DNA of 64,000 nucleotides. Origin: Pelagibacterium sediminicola. GTDB taxonomy: Bacteria > Pseudomonadota > Alphaproteobacteria > Rhizobiales > Devosiaceae. Under the pieces are notes generated by a model. It was not told the DNA's origin, searched no databases, and saw nothing but the letters and a program-made list of their open reading frames with translations. The DNA lies in NCBI RefSeq assembly GCF_003390885.1, contig NZ_QMEL01000003.1, forward strand, positions 124,001 through 188,000, given 5' to 3'. The first letter of the stretch is position 1. The number at the start of each line of letters is the position of its first letter. The position numbers and the translations under genes are program-made. Shown here piece by piece: positions 35,395 to 43,656 of the stretch.

Positions 35395-35735
35395 TATAAA
35401 ATCATTTTCCGAAAGCATGGCAGGCAAGCGCCTGTGCGAACCATCGCTAGAACAAAAGGAGACTGGCAAGCTCCCGGCGCTGCCGGTGCCACCATGCGCC
35501 ACCCCTTGCCTTGACTTCTGCCAGACCGCCGTTCTCGACCGATTCGGGTCGTTGGGCGCAGTCGCAGTTGGCTGGAATGCTCTGGGCAGAAATTCCGTTA
35601 TACGATTGATAAAGAACTGTTTTCCGGCAGCGTGGCATACAACTGCCTGTGTGGGCAGTAGCTACGCCGGAACAAAAGGAGACCGGCAGGCTCCTGGCGC
35701 TTTCCGTGCCACCACGCGCCACCATGCGCCACCCC
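35395..35735. repeat. Pair of imperfect direct repeats of about 110-130 bp
   Basis: Segments 35395-35505 and 35605-35735 align along their whole length (TTTTCCG, GCATGGCA/GCGTGGCA, GCCTGTG, GAACAAAAGGAGAC, GGCAGGCTCC, GTGCCACC, ATGCGCCACC). Each contains a small hairpin, GGAGAC...GCTCC. They lie in a gene-free stretch (34846-35796) just before the first gene of the integrated element; apart from the repeats I see no gene there. They may be attachment-related or regulatory. Confidence 0.6.
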
Positions 35736-35796
35736 GCCGCCCCTCCGGCCATTCCATAGTCCTCGGCAGGAACTGATTCGCCTATCGGAGGATGAC

Positions 35797-36042
35797 ATGA
35801 ACCACGGCACCGCAGCGTCCGCTGGACGCGAACACGATCTGCTTGATGACTGGATCAGCCGCGAGGCGTTGGCCCGCGCGCTGCAGCTTTCTGTGGACAC
35901 GCTTTCGCGCTGGCAAACGCGCCGTGTCGGCCCGCCCTGCGTAAGGGTCGGGCGGCGGGTGCTCTATCGCCGGAAAGCGGTGCGGAAATGGTTAAGTGAA
36001 CAGGAACGCCCCGGGAACAGCGGATGGAGGAAACGGGAATGA
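35797..36042 (+). CDS. Helix-turn-helix (excisionase/AlpA-like) protein
   Basis: 81-residue DNA-binding protein with a MerR/excisionase-type winged HTH: WISREALARALQLSVDTLSRW, then GPPCVRVGRRVLYRRKAVRKWL. Such proteins act as recombination directionality factors or regulators on integrative elements. Start ATG at 35797. It overlaps the next small gene by ATGA and begins the left gene block of this element. Confidence 0.8.
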   Translation: MNHGTAASAGREHDLLDDWISREALARALQLSVDTLSRWQTRRVGPPCVRVGRRVLYRRKAVRKWLSEQERPGNSGWRKRE

Positions 36043-36206
36043 GCGCAGACATTGCCGAATTTCCCCACATCTCGATCGCACACACGGACGAGATCGTCGC
36101 TGAACCTCATCTGTCCCACTCCGCCGATGTGATGTCCGCAAGGCCCGTGCGCCTCGTGTTCATCCACGTGCCAAACGATGCGAGCCTCAAACGTGAATCG
36201 GAGTGA
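36039..36206 (+). CDS. Small hypothetical protein of the integrated element
   Basis: 55-residue protein of no recognised family (MSADIAEFPHIS, ending NDASLKRESE). Supported by the ATGA overlap with the HTH gene, GGAGG 8 nt before its ATG, and the 3-nt gap to the next gene. It is too short for a domain call. Confidence 0.5.
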   Translation: MSADIAEFPHISIAHTDEIVAEPHLSHSADVMSARPVRLVFIHVPNDASLKRESE

Positions 36207-36209
36207 GGC

Positions 36210-36833
36210 ATGAGTATGGCGGCAATCTCCTGGGTGCTGAGTATCCAGCATGACGATCCCATCGAGAAGTTCGTCCTTCTCGCCCTTGCCAATTTCGCCG
36301 ACGATTTCGGCGTGACGTGGGTGTCACAGAGGCGGATCCGTAATTGCTGCTCGTGCTCCGAGCGCAAGGTCCGCGATTCCCTCAAATCGCTGGAAGCTGC
36401 CGGTCTGATTGTCCGGGCGCCACGGCATCTGGATAGCGGATCGCGTACGACGGACGCTACAGTCCTGATCGGTTTTCCCGGCCGCACGGTGCCGTCCAGC
36501 CGCGACGATCACGAGCTGTTTGGCCTGCTCGATGATGAGGCATGGCAGAAAGTTGCCACCGGCAACCGGCCTGTAGCAACCGGCACCACATGCCCCACCC
36601 CCCGGCACCACGGACCGGAGCCTCCGGCACCGCGTGCCAGACTTGAACCTTTAAGAGAACCTTCAAAAGAACCTATCCTCCCTACCCCCCTTCGCGACGA
36701 GGTCCACCACGATGTCCAAACTCGTATTCGATCAAAGCGATCCTCCCACCGTGGACAATCCCTTGCCAGGTCATGGGAGCAAGCCTTCGATCAAGCTGCT
36801 CAAGGAAGCATTGCGAATGAACCCAGCAGATAG
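36210..36833 (+). CDS. Helix-turn-helix replication/regulatory-type protein
   Basis: 207-residue protein whose N-terminal half is a winged HTH of the kind found in phage and plasmid replication-initiation or regulator proteins: KFVLLALANFADDFGVTWVSQRRI then SERKVRDSLKSLEAAGLI (residues about 20-70). The C-terminal half is Pro/Arg-rich and probably unstructured. The last 122 nt overlap the start of the next gene in another frame, so the real C-terminus may have been longer or shorter. Confidence 0.6.
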   Translation: MSMAAISWVLSIQHDDPIEKFVLLALANFADDFGVTWVSQRRIRNCCSCSERKVRDSLKSLEAAGLIVRAPRHLDSGSRTTDATVLIGFPGRTVPSSRDDHELFGLLDDEAWQKVATGNRPVATGTTCPTPRHHGPEPPAPRARLEPLREPSKEPILPTPLRDEVHHDVQTRIRSKRSSHRGQSLARSWEQAFDQAAQGSIANEPSR

Positions 36834-37203
36834 GCGCCGGGCGTGGGAGCCTGATCGCGTCCGACTGCTCGAGGAGGCCAAGACTCTGCTCGATGCCGCT
36901 CTGTTCCCGGCCACCGCCAAGGAAATCGGCGGGCATGTCGGCACGCTGATGCTGCATTATCCGCCGAGGACGCTGTCGCCAAGCGACCGCCGGATCGTTG
37001 CGGAAGATTGGCTCTCGGATTTTGGTGATGTCCCTGCGGACATTCTGCAGGCGGCATGCCAGCAATGGCGGCGCTCGCCGAACACCTATGCGCCGACGCC
37101 GGGACATTTGCTCGAGCTGGCAAAGCCACCGCTCGAAACCCGGCGGTTGTGGTTGCGGCTGGCAACTGAAATCCTTGAACGCCAAAAAGCGAAGGCAGGC
37201 TGA
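36712..37203 (+). CDS. Hypothetical protein of the integrated element
   Basis: 163-residue protein, mostly helical, with no recognised domain (DRRRAWEPDRVRLLEEA; DILQAACQQWRRSPNTYAPTPGHLLELA). The SPNTYAPTPGHLL segment resembles small proteins encoded beside replication-type HTH genes in phages. ATG at 36712, starting within the preceding gene in another frame. The composition looks genuinely coding. Confidence 0.55.
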   Translation: MSKLVFDQSDPPTVDNPLPGHGSKPSIKLLKEALRMNPADRRRAWEPDRVRLLEEAKTLLDAALFPATAKEIGGHVGTLMLHYPPRTLSPSDRRIVAEDWLSDFGDVPADILQAACQQWRRSPNTYAPTPGHLLELAKPPLETRRLWLRLATEILERQKAKAG

Positions 37204-37844
37204 TGGTACGGGCCTAAGTCGAGGAGGTCGGCCGGGGCATCGAGGCGGACAAGACGATCGCCATCCACGAAACCCAGCGCCAAATCGGAATTCGCGCGGG
37301 ATGCGTTCGGCAGACTGCTTAGCGGCGCTGGGTGGCGGCGCTCGTCGGTCTCTAAGCGATTGGGCGAAAACGGCAAATCTGGACGCGCGCCCACCCCTCG
37401 AAAAGAGCGCTCGGGTGGGGACGTAGTTGAATTGGCTGGGGATGTGGCCCCGACGCTGTTGTAATGTCAGAGCCGTTGAACTTTGGGTGCGACAAATAGG
37501 GCAGGTTCTGGCTATGCTCGCGAGAGCTACCGCCGGTCAGAACAAGTGTCTTGTTATTTGATTTTTACTATTCTTCTAACCGAGCCCCCACTCCGATCCG
37601 CCCCCCTTGGGTCCTTCCGGGCGGTTGACGTATGCGGGGTGTCTTTGCCCGCCAAAGCGCTAGCGACAAAGGATTTTTCTGGGTTTCCACCCTTGGGTTT
37701 CCACTCGGGTTTCCACTTTGGGTTTCCAGGTTTCCACTGCGGTGGCTGCCGAGGATTTCCAGGCTCCGAACCTTTCCGGCGCTCCGACAGCTTATGCTGC
37801 AAGTCGAGGGTAAAACGCATATCACGGCCACTGAACGGTCACGC
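37204..37844. other. Gene-free stretch with degraded sequence
   Basis: I see no supportable gene between the hypothetical gene and the XRE repressor. Short frames here lack start signals or family features. The stretch contains a tandem repeat block at 37681-37737. Confidence 0.5.
37681..37737. repeat. Iteron-like tandem GGGTTTCCA repeats
   Basis: Five direct copies of GGGTTTCCA (the last one GGTTTCCA) start at 37681, 37695, 37707, 37720 and 37729, spaced 9-14 bp. They lie in a gene-free part of the integrated element. Regular short direct repeats of this kind are typical of replication iterons or multi-site operators, but simple slippage is also possible. Confidence 0.6.
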
Positions 37845-38093
37845 TCACGGCGTGTCGATGCGGGCCAGAAGGGTATCGAACACGCCACGGGGATCGACCC
37901 CAAGTACTTTGGCCAGTGCGATGAACTCAACCACGTCGATGCGGCGCTCATTGCCCTCGACCTTGGCCACGTAGGATTGCGGCTTGCCCAGGCGGTCGGC
38001 GACCTGCTGCTGGGTGAGGCCAGCAGATTTGCGCGCCTCGACAAGCAGCGCGGTCAGCGTCCGGTACTGGTCTGAGTGGGTCGATCTGGGCAC
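37845..38093 (-). CDS. XRE-family repressor
   Basis: 82-residue Cro/CI-type regulator: HTH at about residues 18-72 (LVEARKSAGLTQQQVADRLGKPQSYVAKVE). I chose the GTG at 38093 because GAGGT lies 6 nt upstream; an ATG at 38120 would add nine residues. It is divergent from the 96-residue membrane-protein gene, with a perfect palindrome between the two starts that probably is its operator. Confidence 0.82.
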   Translation of the reverse strand: MPRSTHSDQYRTLTALLVEARKSAGLTQQQVADRLGKPQSYVAKVEGNERRIDVVEFIALAKVLGVDPRGVFDTLLARIDTP

Positions 38094-38125
38094 GGCGCAC
38101 CTCACAAAGATTATGTGCATTGAGC

Positions 38126-38146
38126 ATAATCCGATTATCGGATTAT
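38126..38146. promoter_or_regulatory. Perfect 21-bp palindromic operator
   Basis: Arms ATAATCCGAT and ATCGGATTAT flank a single central base. It lies between the divergent starts at 38093 and 38196. An additional imperfect inverted pair ATTATG / CATAAT (38110-38130) overlaps its left side. Probably bound by the adjacent XRE repressor. Confidence 0.7.
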
Positions 38147-38195
38147 CCCATTCAAGGTTACCGTTCCTCGTATCAGTCTTTCGGGGGCAAGGCCA

Positions 38196-38486
38196 ATGGG
38201 ACAGGTTCTGATCGATCATCTCGCCGTCGTCATCGTTATCGCCATGATCGCGGCGGTTGCGTTCTGGCATGTGTGGGCGTTTTATCTCAAACCGCTGGCG
38301 ATCCCCGAAGCCGAGATCGATGCCATTGTGGATGAGCTGATCGCACGGCACGGGCCTGACGCCGAGGACTGGGCGCGCTCTTACGAAGAAGAGGCGTGGT
38401 ACAGGTCCGACACGCTCCAGCAAGGGCGGTGGCGCCGGGTCCGGCGCGAGTTGTGGCGGCGGCACAAGGCCGGCGAGTGGGAATAG
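38196..38486 (+). CDS. Small membrane-anchored hypothetical protein
   Basis: 96-residue protein with one N-terminal helix (about residues 8-32) and a charged cytoplasmic tail (EIDAIVDELIARHGPDAEDWARSY and an Arg-rich end). Start ATG at 38196 after GGGGGCAAGG. Family unknown; similar small membrane proteins occur in rhizobial integrative elements near a repressor and recombinase. The 381 nt after it hold no gene I can support. Confidence 0.6.
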   Translation: MGQVLIDHLAVVIVIAMIAAVAFWHVWAFYLKPLAIPEAEIDAIVDELIARHGPDAEDWARSYEEEAWYRSDTLQQGRWRRVRRELWRRHKAGEWE

Positions 38487-38867
38487 CAGGACGACGAGCC
38501 TTCGCTGCCATCCGGCCTCCCATTAATCTGACAGGCTAGCCATATCTGCGGCCGATGCACCTTGCCTCAAGGTGCCTGCAAACGGGCCGTATCGGGCAAA
38601 TTGCGTCGCCGCGCGGTGCCGCGATCCGCATCCCTTCCACCAAGCATCTGAATGCAAAGGGCGATTCGGAACGAATCATCCCTGCGGGAAAGACGCCGTA
38701 AATGAGAACGGGCTTTAAACGGCACTCGACGTGGTCGGACAGGGTTGAAGCGGCCCGGGACGTTGAACTTTTCGAGCGACACAATCGGATCGCATCTGGC
38801 AGACTCTGGGTATGTCGCAAAGAGCCCTGAGGCAGCGACAGAGGTTTTTCCAGCCTGGGAGGAGGCA

Positions 38868-39083
38868 ATGCCCAATGTCGGCCCCAACCCATTGTCGCCC
38901 GATCTGATGACGCCTCCGGAGCGGCGGGCTGAGCTTTGCAAGATGCTCGCCCATGGTTTGCTGCGCCTGCGCCCGAGACAGGGATTGAGCAGTGGACACA
39001 AGGGGCTGGTGGAGCAGGTTCGACTACACAAAGGCGCAGAACCATGCCGACATCATCTCGATGATCCATGGAGGTCCTTATGA
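38868..39083 (+). CDS. Small conserved protein of the recombinase module
   Basis: 71-residue protein with a helical core PPERRAELCKMLAHGLLRLRPRQ. This resembles the short proteins regularly encoded before DUF2924 and recombinase genes in alphaproteobacterial elements. Supported by GGAGG 4 nt before the ATG at 38868 and by the ATGA overlap with the DUF2924 gene. The C-terminal part reads unusually basic, so a late frameshift is possible. Confidence 0.55.
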   Translation: MPNVGPNPLSPDLMTPPERRAELCKMLAHGLLRLRPRQGLSSGHKGLVEQVRLHKGAEPCRHHLDDPWRSL

Positions 39084-39535
39084 ACGGTACCGCTTCCATC
39101 CCGGCCCGCCTTCTGGCGCTCAGGACGATGCCGACGCCCGCGTTGAAGCAGCACTGGCGCGATCTGTTCGAGAGCGAACCGCCGCCCTTCAACCGACGCT
39201 ATCTCGAGAGCCGGCTGGCCTACCGCATTCAGGAACTCAGTCTGGGCGGGTTAAAGCCCGGGACGGTCCGGCGGCTCGAAAAGCTGGGCGAGCAACTGGA
39301 TGGCGGCGACAAGAAAAAGCGCGGCATCCGTCTCGACCGCGATCGCCCTATTACCGGTACGCGGCTGATCCGCGAGTGGCAGGGTGTCGAGCATGTCGTC
39401 ACCGTCACCGCCGATGGCTTTGAATGGCAGGGGCAGCCCTACAGATCGCTCTCGGCCATCGCGCGCACCATCACCGGCACGCGCTGGAACGGCTGGACCT
39501 TCTTCGGGCTCAAGAACCACAGGGGGCGAGCATGA
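39080..39535 (+). CDS. DUF2924-domain protein
   Basis: 151-residue protein filling the DUF2924 family: LKQHWRDLFESEPPPFNRRYLESRLAYRIQEL near the start, then RLIREWQGVEHVVTV and a C-terminal RSLSAIARTITGTRWNGWTFFGL that resembles the intron-nuclease-associated DNA-binding repeat. It is almost always encoded next to a large serine recombinase and is probably a DNA-binding accessory. GGAGG lies 6 nt before the ATG; ATGA overlaps on both sides. Confidence 0.88.
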   Translation: MNGTASIPARLLALRTMPTPALKQHWRDLFESEPPPFNRRYLESRLAYRIQELSLGGLKPGTVRRLEKLGEQLDGGDKKKRGIRLDRDRPITGTRLIREWQGVEHVVTVTADGFEWQGQPYRSLSAIARTITGTRWNGWTFFGLKNHRGRA

Positions 39536-40857
39536 CTGGGTCGTTGGAGAAAACGGCGGTGGTGCGCAAACTGCGCTGTGCCATCTACACCCGAAAGTCG
39601 TCCGAGCAAGGACTGGACCAGGAGTTCAACAGCCTCGATGCCCAGCGCGAGGCCTGCGAATCCTATATCGCCAGCCAGCGCTCGGAAGGCTGGGTGCTGG
39701 TTCGCGATCGCTATGACGATGGTGGCCTTTCCGGGGGCACGCTGGAGCGCCCTGCCCTGCAGCGGCTCATCGCCGACATCGAGGACGGGCTCATCGATGT
39801 GGTCGTGGTCTACAAGGTCGATCGTCTCTCCCGCTCGCAGCCTGATTTTATCAGGCTCGTCGAAATATTCGAACACCACGCAGTAACCTTCCTCTCCGTC
39901 ACACAGAGCTTCAGCACCACCACGCCAATGGGGCGATTGATGCTCAATATCATCATGAACTTTTCCCAATATGAGCGCGAGCTCACCGGCGAGCGCATCC
40001 GCGACAAGTTCGCCGCCTCGCGCAAAAAGGGCCTGTGGATGGGCGGCGTGCCGCCCTATGGCTACCGCGTCGAGACGCGCAAGCTGGTCATCGACAAAGA
40101 GCGTGCCGCCCATGTGCGCTGGATCTTTGCCCACTTTATCAAGATCGGCTCGGCAACCGATCTCGCACGCGAGATCGCCAGGAAAGGTCTGCGCACCCCG
40201 CGCGGCAACCGGATCGACAAAACCTATCTCTACCGCATGCTCAACAACCGCGCCTATATCGGCGAGGCGGTCCACAAGGGCAACAGCTACCCCGGCGAGC
40301 ACGAGGCTATTATTGACCGGAAAGTGTGGGACAAGGTGCACGCCATCCTCACCGAAAGCCCGCGCAAGCGCGCCGCGCGCAGCCGCGCCGATACGCCCGC
40401 GCTATTGAAGGGGCTGCTGTTCGGCCCCGATGGCGCTGCCTTCTCGCCGACCCATACCCGCAAGGGCGGCAAGCTCTACCGCTATTACGTCAGCCAGAGC
40501 GTGCTCAGGCACGGGGCAGGATCGTGTCCGGTGGGCCGCGTTCCTGCCGGCGAGATCGAGGCCGCCGTCATCGGCCAGTTGCGCGCCGTGTTCCGCCAGC
40601 CCGAGATTGTCGCGGGCACATGGAAGGCGGCGCGCACCCATGCCGAGGATATCACCGAGGCCGATGTCCACGCCGCCCTCAACCTGTTCGATCCGCTGTG
40701 GGAGGAACTGTTCCCCGCCGAACAGGCCCGCATCGTGGCGCTGCTGGTCGAGCGGATCGATATCGGCATGGACAGTCTCAATATCCGGCTTCGCATCGAT
40801 GGGCTCAGCGGGCTGGCCAGAGAGACGATGCCAGCACCGATGCGAGCGGCGGCATGA
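39532..40857 (+). CDS. Large serine recombinase
   Basis: 441-residue site-specific recombinase. The resolvase catalytic domain covers residues 14-165 (YTRKSSEQGLDQEFNSLDAQ with the nucleophile Ser; VYKVDRLSR; SQYERELTGERIRDK). A recombinase domain follows (GVPPYGYRV to about 285), then a C-terminal region with a coiled-coil-like helix near 390-430. The zinc-ribbon part around residues 310-350 keeps few Cys residues. It is the likely integrase of the 35-41 kb element. ATGA overlaps with DUF2924 upstream and the small HTH gene downstream. Confidence 0.92.
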   Translation: MTGSLEKTAVVRKLRCAIYTRKSSEQGLDQEFNSLDAQREACESYIASQRSEGWVLVRDRYDDGGLSGGTLERPALQRLIADIEDGLIDVVVVYKVDRLSRSQPDFIRLVEIFEHHAVTFLSVTQSFSTTTPMGRLMLNIIMNFSQYERELTGERIRDKFAASRKKGLWMGGVPPYGYRVETRKLVIDKERAAHVRWIFAHFIKIGSATDLAREIARKGLRTPRGNRIDKTYLYRMLNNRAYIGEAVHKGNSYPGEHEAIIDRKVWDKVHAILTESPRKRAARSRADTPALLKGLLFGPDGAAFSPTHTRKGGKLYRYYVSQSVLRHGAGSCPVGRVPAGEIEAAVIGQLRAVFRQPEIVAGTWKAARTHAEDITEADVHAALNLFDPLWEELFPAEQARIVALLVERIDIGMDSLNIRLRIDGLSGLARETMPAPMRAAA

Positions 40858-41234
40858 GCGGCGCCCTGCCCACCACCGGGACGATCACCCTCCAGGTCCC
40901 CTTCAAGGTGGCAAAGCGCGGCGGGCGCAAGGAGATTGTGCTTCCCGAGGGCGCTTCGCCAACGCCACGGACGGACAACACGCTGGTCAAGGCACTCGCC
41001 CGGGCCTTTCGCTGGAAGCGCATGCTGGAGTCCGGCGCGTTCACCAGCGCCGAACTGGCCGCGCGCGAAAGCATCGCCCCCTCCTACATGACCCGCGTCC
41101 TGCGGTTAACCCTGCTCGCACCCGATATCGTCGAGGCGATACTGGACGGCAGACACGGGCCGGAGGTGACGCTGGCAAGGATGCTGGAGCCCTTCCCGCT
41201 GGACTGGGACGAGCAGCGCTGTCAGTTCGGATGA
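40854..41234 (+). CDS. Small HTH protein downstream of the serine recombinase
   Basis: 126-residue basic protein with a helix-turn-helix-like centre (TSAELAARESIAPSYMTRVLRLTLLAPDIVEAIL, residues about 60-95), similar to short proteins that follow DUF2924-linked recombinases. It probably binds DNA at the element ends or regulates the module. Start ATG overlaps the recombinase stop. Confidence 0.7.
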   Translation: MSGALPTTGTITLQVPFKVAKRGGRKEIVLPEGASPTPRTDNTLVKALARAFRWKRMLESGAFTSAELAARESIAPSYMTRVLRLTLLAPDIVEAILDGRHGPEVTLARMLEPFPLDWDEQRCQFG

Positions 41235-41255
41235 GAAAAGGGCCATAGGTCGCCC

Positions 41256-41744
41256 TTACAGGCGCTTGAAATATCGAGCGACCGGCCAGCGTTCAAATCC
41301 AGAAGATTCGTAGGCATGGCGAGCGGGTGCGTGTCCCGTGTCGCCGCCCGTTTCAACCATCACCATCGTCATTCCGGCTTTGCGAATTTGCTGATCTGCA
41401 AAGTCCATCAATGCCTTGCCTATACCTTGCCTTTGGTGAGCAGGCGACACGGCCATGATGTGGATTTCGCCCATCCGATCCTCCGGATGGATTCGTATCC
41501 CGATGAAACCAACCAATTCTTCATCCTGGAGCGCCAGCCAAAAGTTTTGCGGTTCGTCCCCCAGAAGCAAGACCACATCGGCGGTTTGGCGTGCCTGCCA
41601 TCCTTGGGGGTAGAAAGCATCATAGACGAATCGAGGCACTTCGTTCTCGGTCTTGGCAAAAACTGGCGACCAAGCTGCGACCGTAAGGGCAACAACAGCG
41701 CTCTGAAATTCGGAACGATAAGGAATGATTTTCACGTTACTCAT
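41256..41744 (-). CDS. GNAT-family N-acetyltransferase
   Basis: 162-residue single-domain acetyltransferase. Acetyl-CoA motif A is intact (IMAVSPAHQRQGIGKALMDFA, about residues 95-115). Start ATG at 41744 gives MSNVKIIPYRSEF, the usual first strand; the frame is open to 41789. The substrate is not predictable. The 346 nt before the next gene on the other strand contain no supportable gene. Confidence 0.85.
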   Translation of the reverse strand: MSNVKIIPYRSEFQSAVVALTVAAWSPVFAKTENEVPRFVYDAFYPQGWQARQTADVVLLLGDEPQNFWLALQDEELVGFIGIRIHPEDRMGEIHIMAVSPAHQRQGIGKALMDFADQQIRKAGMTMVMVETGGDTGHAPARHAYESSGFERWPVARYFKRL

Positions 41745-42090
41745 GTCTGCCACGATATCAGCCAGAACAGCGGGTGTCCGCAATAGCACCCCTGCGACGC
41801 GAAATTCCCAAAACCTGCGGCACGTTTGTTGGTGAACGATGTCAGTTTTGTAGCGATGCGATCAAGCTAATGGATGGCCGCGATGGCGTCGATGCCCGCC
41901 AGATCGGCGATTGCCGCCTCAAACCGACTGAAAATGGGTGGAAGGGGGACAGGCGGGTTGTGGAAGCGGCGCCACCAAAAACTGACGACGCTTTCGGCAC
42001 TTGGTCTTCCCCATCGGCCACTACCATTCGGCTCCCCGCGATGCTAATCAGCGCCAGATCCAAGCGCTGCGGTCGACGCAGGAGGCAATC

Positions 42091-42951
42091 ATGCAGGCAC
42101 ATGAGAGAATGGTTCACAGCGGAGATGCCCAGCTTGCAACGGTGGCGAGTGGCAAACCGCAAAAGGGGACCATCTTAATGGCCATGGGGGCCACGGCATC
42201 AATGTTGTGGTGGCCGGATCCGCTCATCGAGGGCTTGGTCGATGGCGGATACCAGGTAATCCGTTTCGATCATCGTGACACGGGTCGCTCGACCACAAAG
42301 CCACGGGGGGAAATATCCTACGATCTGGACGATCTGGCTGGCGACCTGATGGCAATCCTGGATGCCTATGGCGCCAGTCAAGCGCACCTCGTGGGCATGT
42401 CGCTGGGCGGCTATCTCGCGCAGATCAATTCCTTGCGGCATCCGGAACGTGTGTTGAGCCTGACCCTCATCGCATCTGAACCCTTCGGCATTTCATACGA
42501 GGCCGAAGGGATCGGAGACGACTTCATGGCGCATTTCGGCACCATGGCATCGCTGGACTGGGCAGATAGTGATGCAGTCGCGGCGTTCCTCCTCAGGATC
42601 GCTGAACTGAGCTCTGGAACACGCGGCCCGTTTGATAGAAGGGCTGCCCTAGACCGGATCGAAGGTGAACTTTCGCGGACTTCCAGCATGCAAAGTGCCT
42701 TCAACCACTCAATGATGGCAGGCTCCATCGACCTGCATCAAACAGCCAGCGATCTGCACTGCCCCGTGCTCGTGATCCACGGTTCGGATGATCCTATCAT
42801 CTCGGTGAATGCAGCCCACAAGTCGGCGCAGGTGGTCTCTCGCTCAGAACTGATGATTCTTGAAGGTGTTGGGCACGAACTCCTGGTGCAGGATGCTCCT
42901 GTGATCGCCCAGCGCATTCTCACGCATTGCAGTGCTCATCCGCCCAAATAG
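42091..42951 (+). CDS. Alpha/beta hydrolase
   Basis: 286-residue hydrolase. The nucleophile elbow is GMSLGG (Ser about residue 115), the oxyanion-side motif FDHRDTGRS is near 62, and the acid/His part lies in HGSDDPII and GVGHELL near the C-terminus. Members with RFDHRDTGRS are usually esterases or lactonases, such as aclacinomycin methylesterase-like proteins. ATG at 42091 with AGGAGG 6 nt before it. Confidence 0.88.
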   Translation: MQAHERMVHSGDAQLATVASGKPQKGTILMAMGATASMLWWPDPLIEGLVDGGYQVIRFDHRDTGRSTTKPRGEISYDLDDLAGDLMAILDAYGASQAHLVGMSLGGYLAQINSLRHPERVLSLTLIASEPFGISYEAEGIGDDFMAHFGTMASLDWADSDAVAAFLLRIAELSSGTRGPFDRRAALDRIEGELSRTSSMQSAFNHSMMAGSIDLHQTASDLHCPVLVIHGSDDPIISVNAAHKSAQVVSRSELMILEGVGHELLVQDAPVIAQRILTHCSAHPPK

Positions 42952-43075
42952 CCACTGCCCAGTGCGGGATGCCAGCACAACGGTCTCGATCTCCCTCACA
43001 AGTGCGTCCAGGTCCGTGTTGGTGGGACGTGGGACGACGGCTTTCGCCGGCGCCCGGAGGAAAACAGACAATAGG

Positions 43076-43571
43076 CTAACCTGCAAAGGCAGGTGCGTAG
43101 TCGACGCGGCCGGTTGGCGTATCGTCGGCAGTGAAGTTTATGCGCATGAAGTGTTCGGGCGGCGCACTCTCGTAGCGTAAATCATCATCTCGTTCGAAGC
43201 CGAAGCGATAATAATAGGCCGGCTCACCAAGAACCACGCATCCTGCGGCACCTCGGGAGAAGTTGCTCAAGACCCATGCAGATCAGAGCCGAACCAATGC
43301 CTGTGCCCTGATGATCGGGTTTAACCGATACAGGTCCCAGCCCAAACCAGCAGTGATCCGTCCCATCGATCGTGACAGGCGAGAAGGCGACGTGGCCGAC
43401 CAGCGTGCCACTCTCGATAGCAACCAGCGAAATCGCCAATGCGTCGGTCGCCCGCAACCTTGCGATGATTTCAGTTTCGGTCTGGTCGCTGTACTCCACA
43501 CCGGCGAATGCCCACGCTGTAACGTCGGCGATGGCGGAGTGATCACCTTCTTGTTCTTGTCGTATCAACAT
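43076..43571 (-). pseudogene. Frameshifted GNAT N-acetyltransferase (YhbS-like)
   Basis: The first frame (43571 to about 43253) encodes the N-terminal two thirds of a YhbS-type acetyltransferase, including VKPDHQGTGIGSALI (motif A). Another frame continues with the conserved end RGAAGCVVLGEPAYYYRFGF and stops at 43076. The break is consistent with one extra C in a CCC run near 43253. Either a recent pseudogene or a sequencing error. Confidence 0.8.
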
Positions 43572-43656
43572 CGTTCAGAACACAGCAGATTTCCGCTGTT
43601 GAAGGTCAAGGCCGGCATCCGGAAAAAGACGGGTAGCAACCCGATAGCGCCCTCAC

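Noticed and set aside
38536-39192. 218-codon minus-strand frame
   Set aside because: Antisense to the small recombinase-module protein and the DUF2924 start, which have ribosome sites and coupled overlaps.
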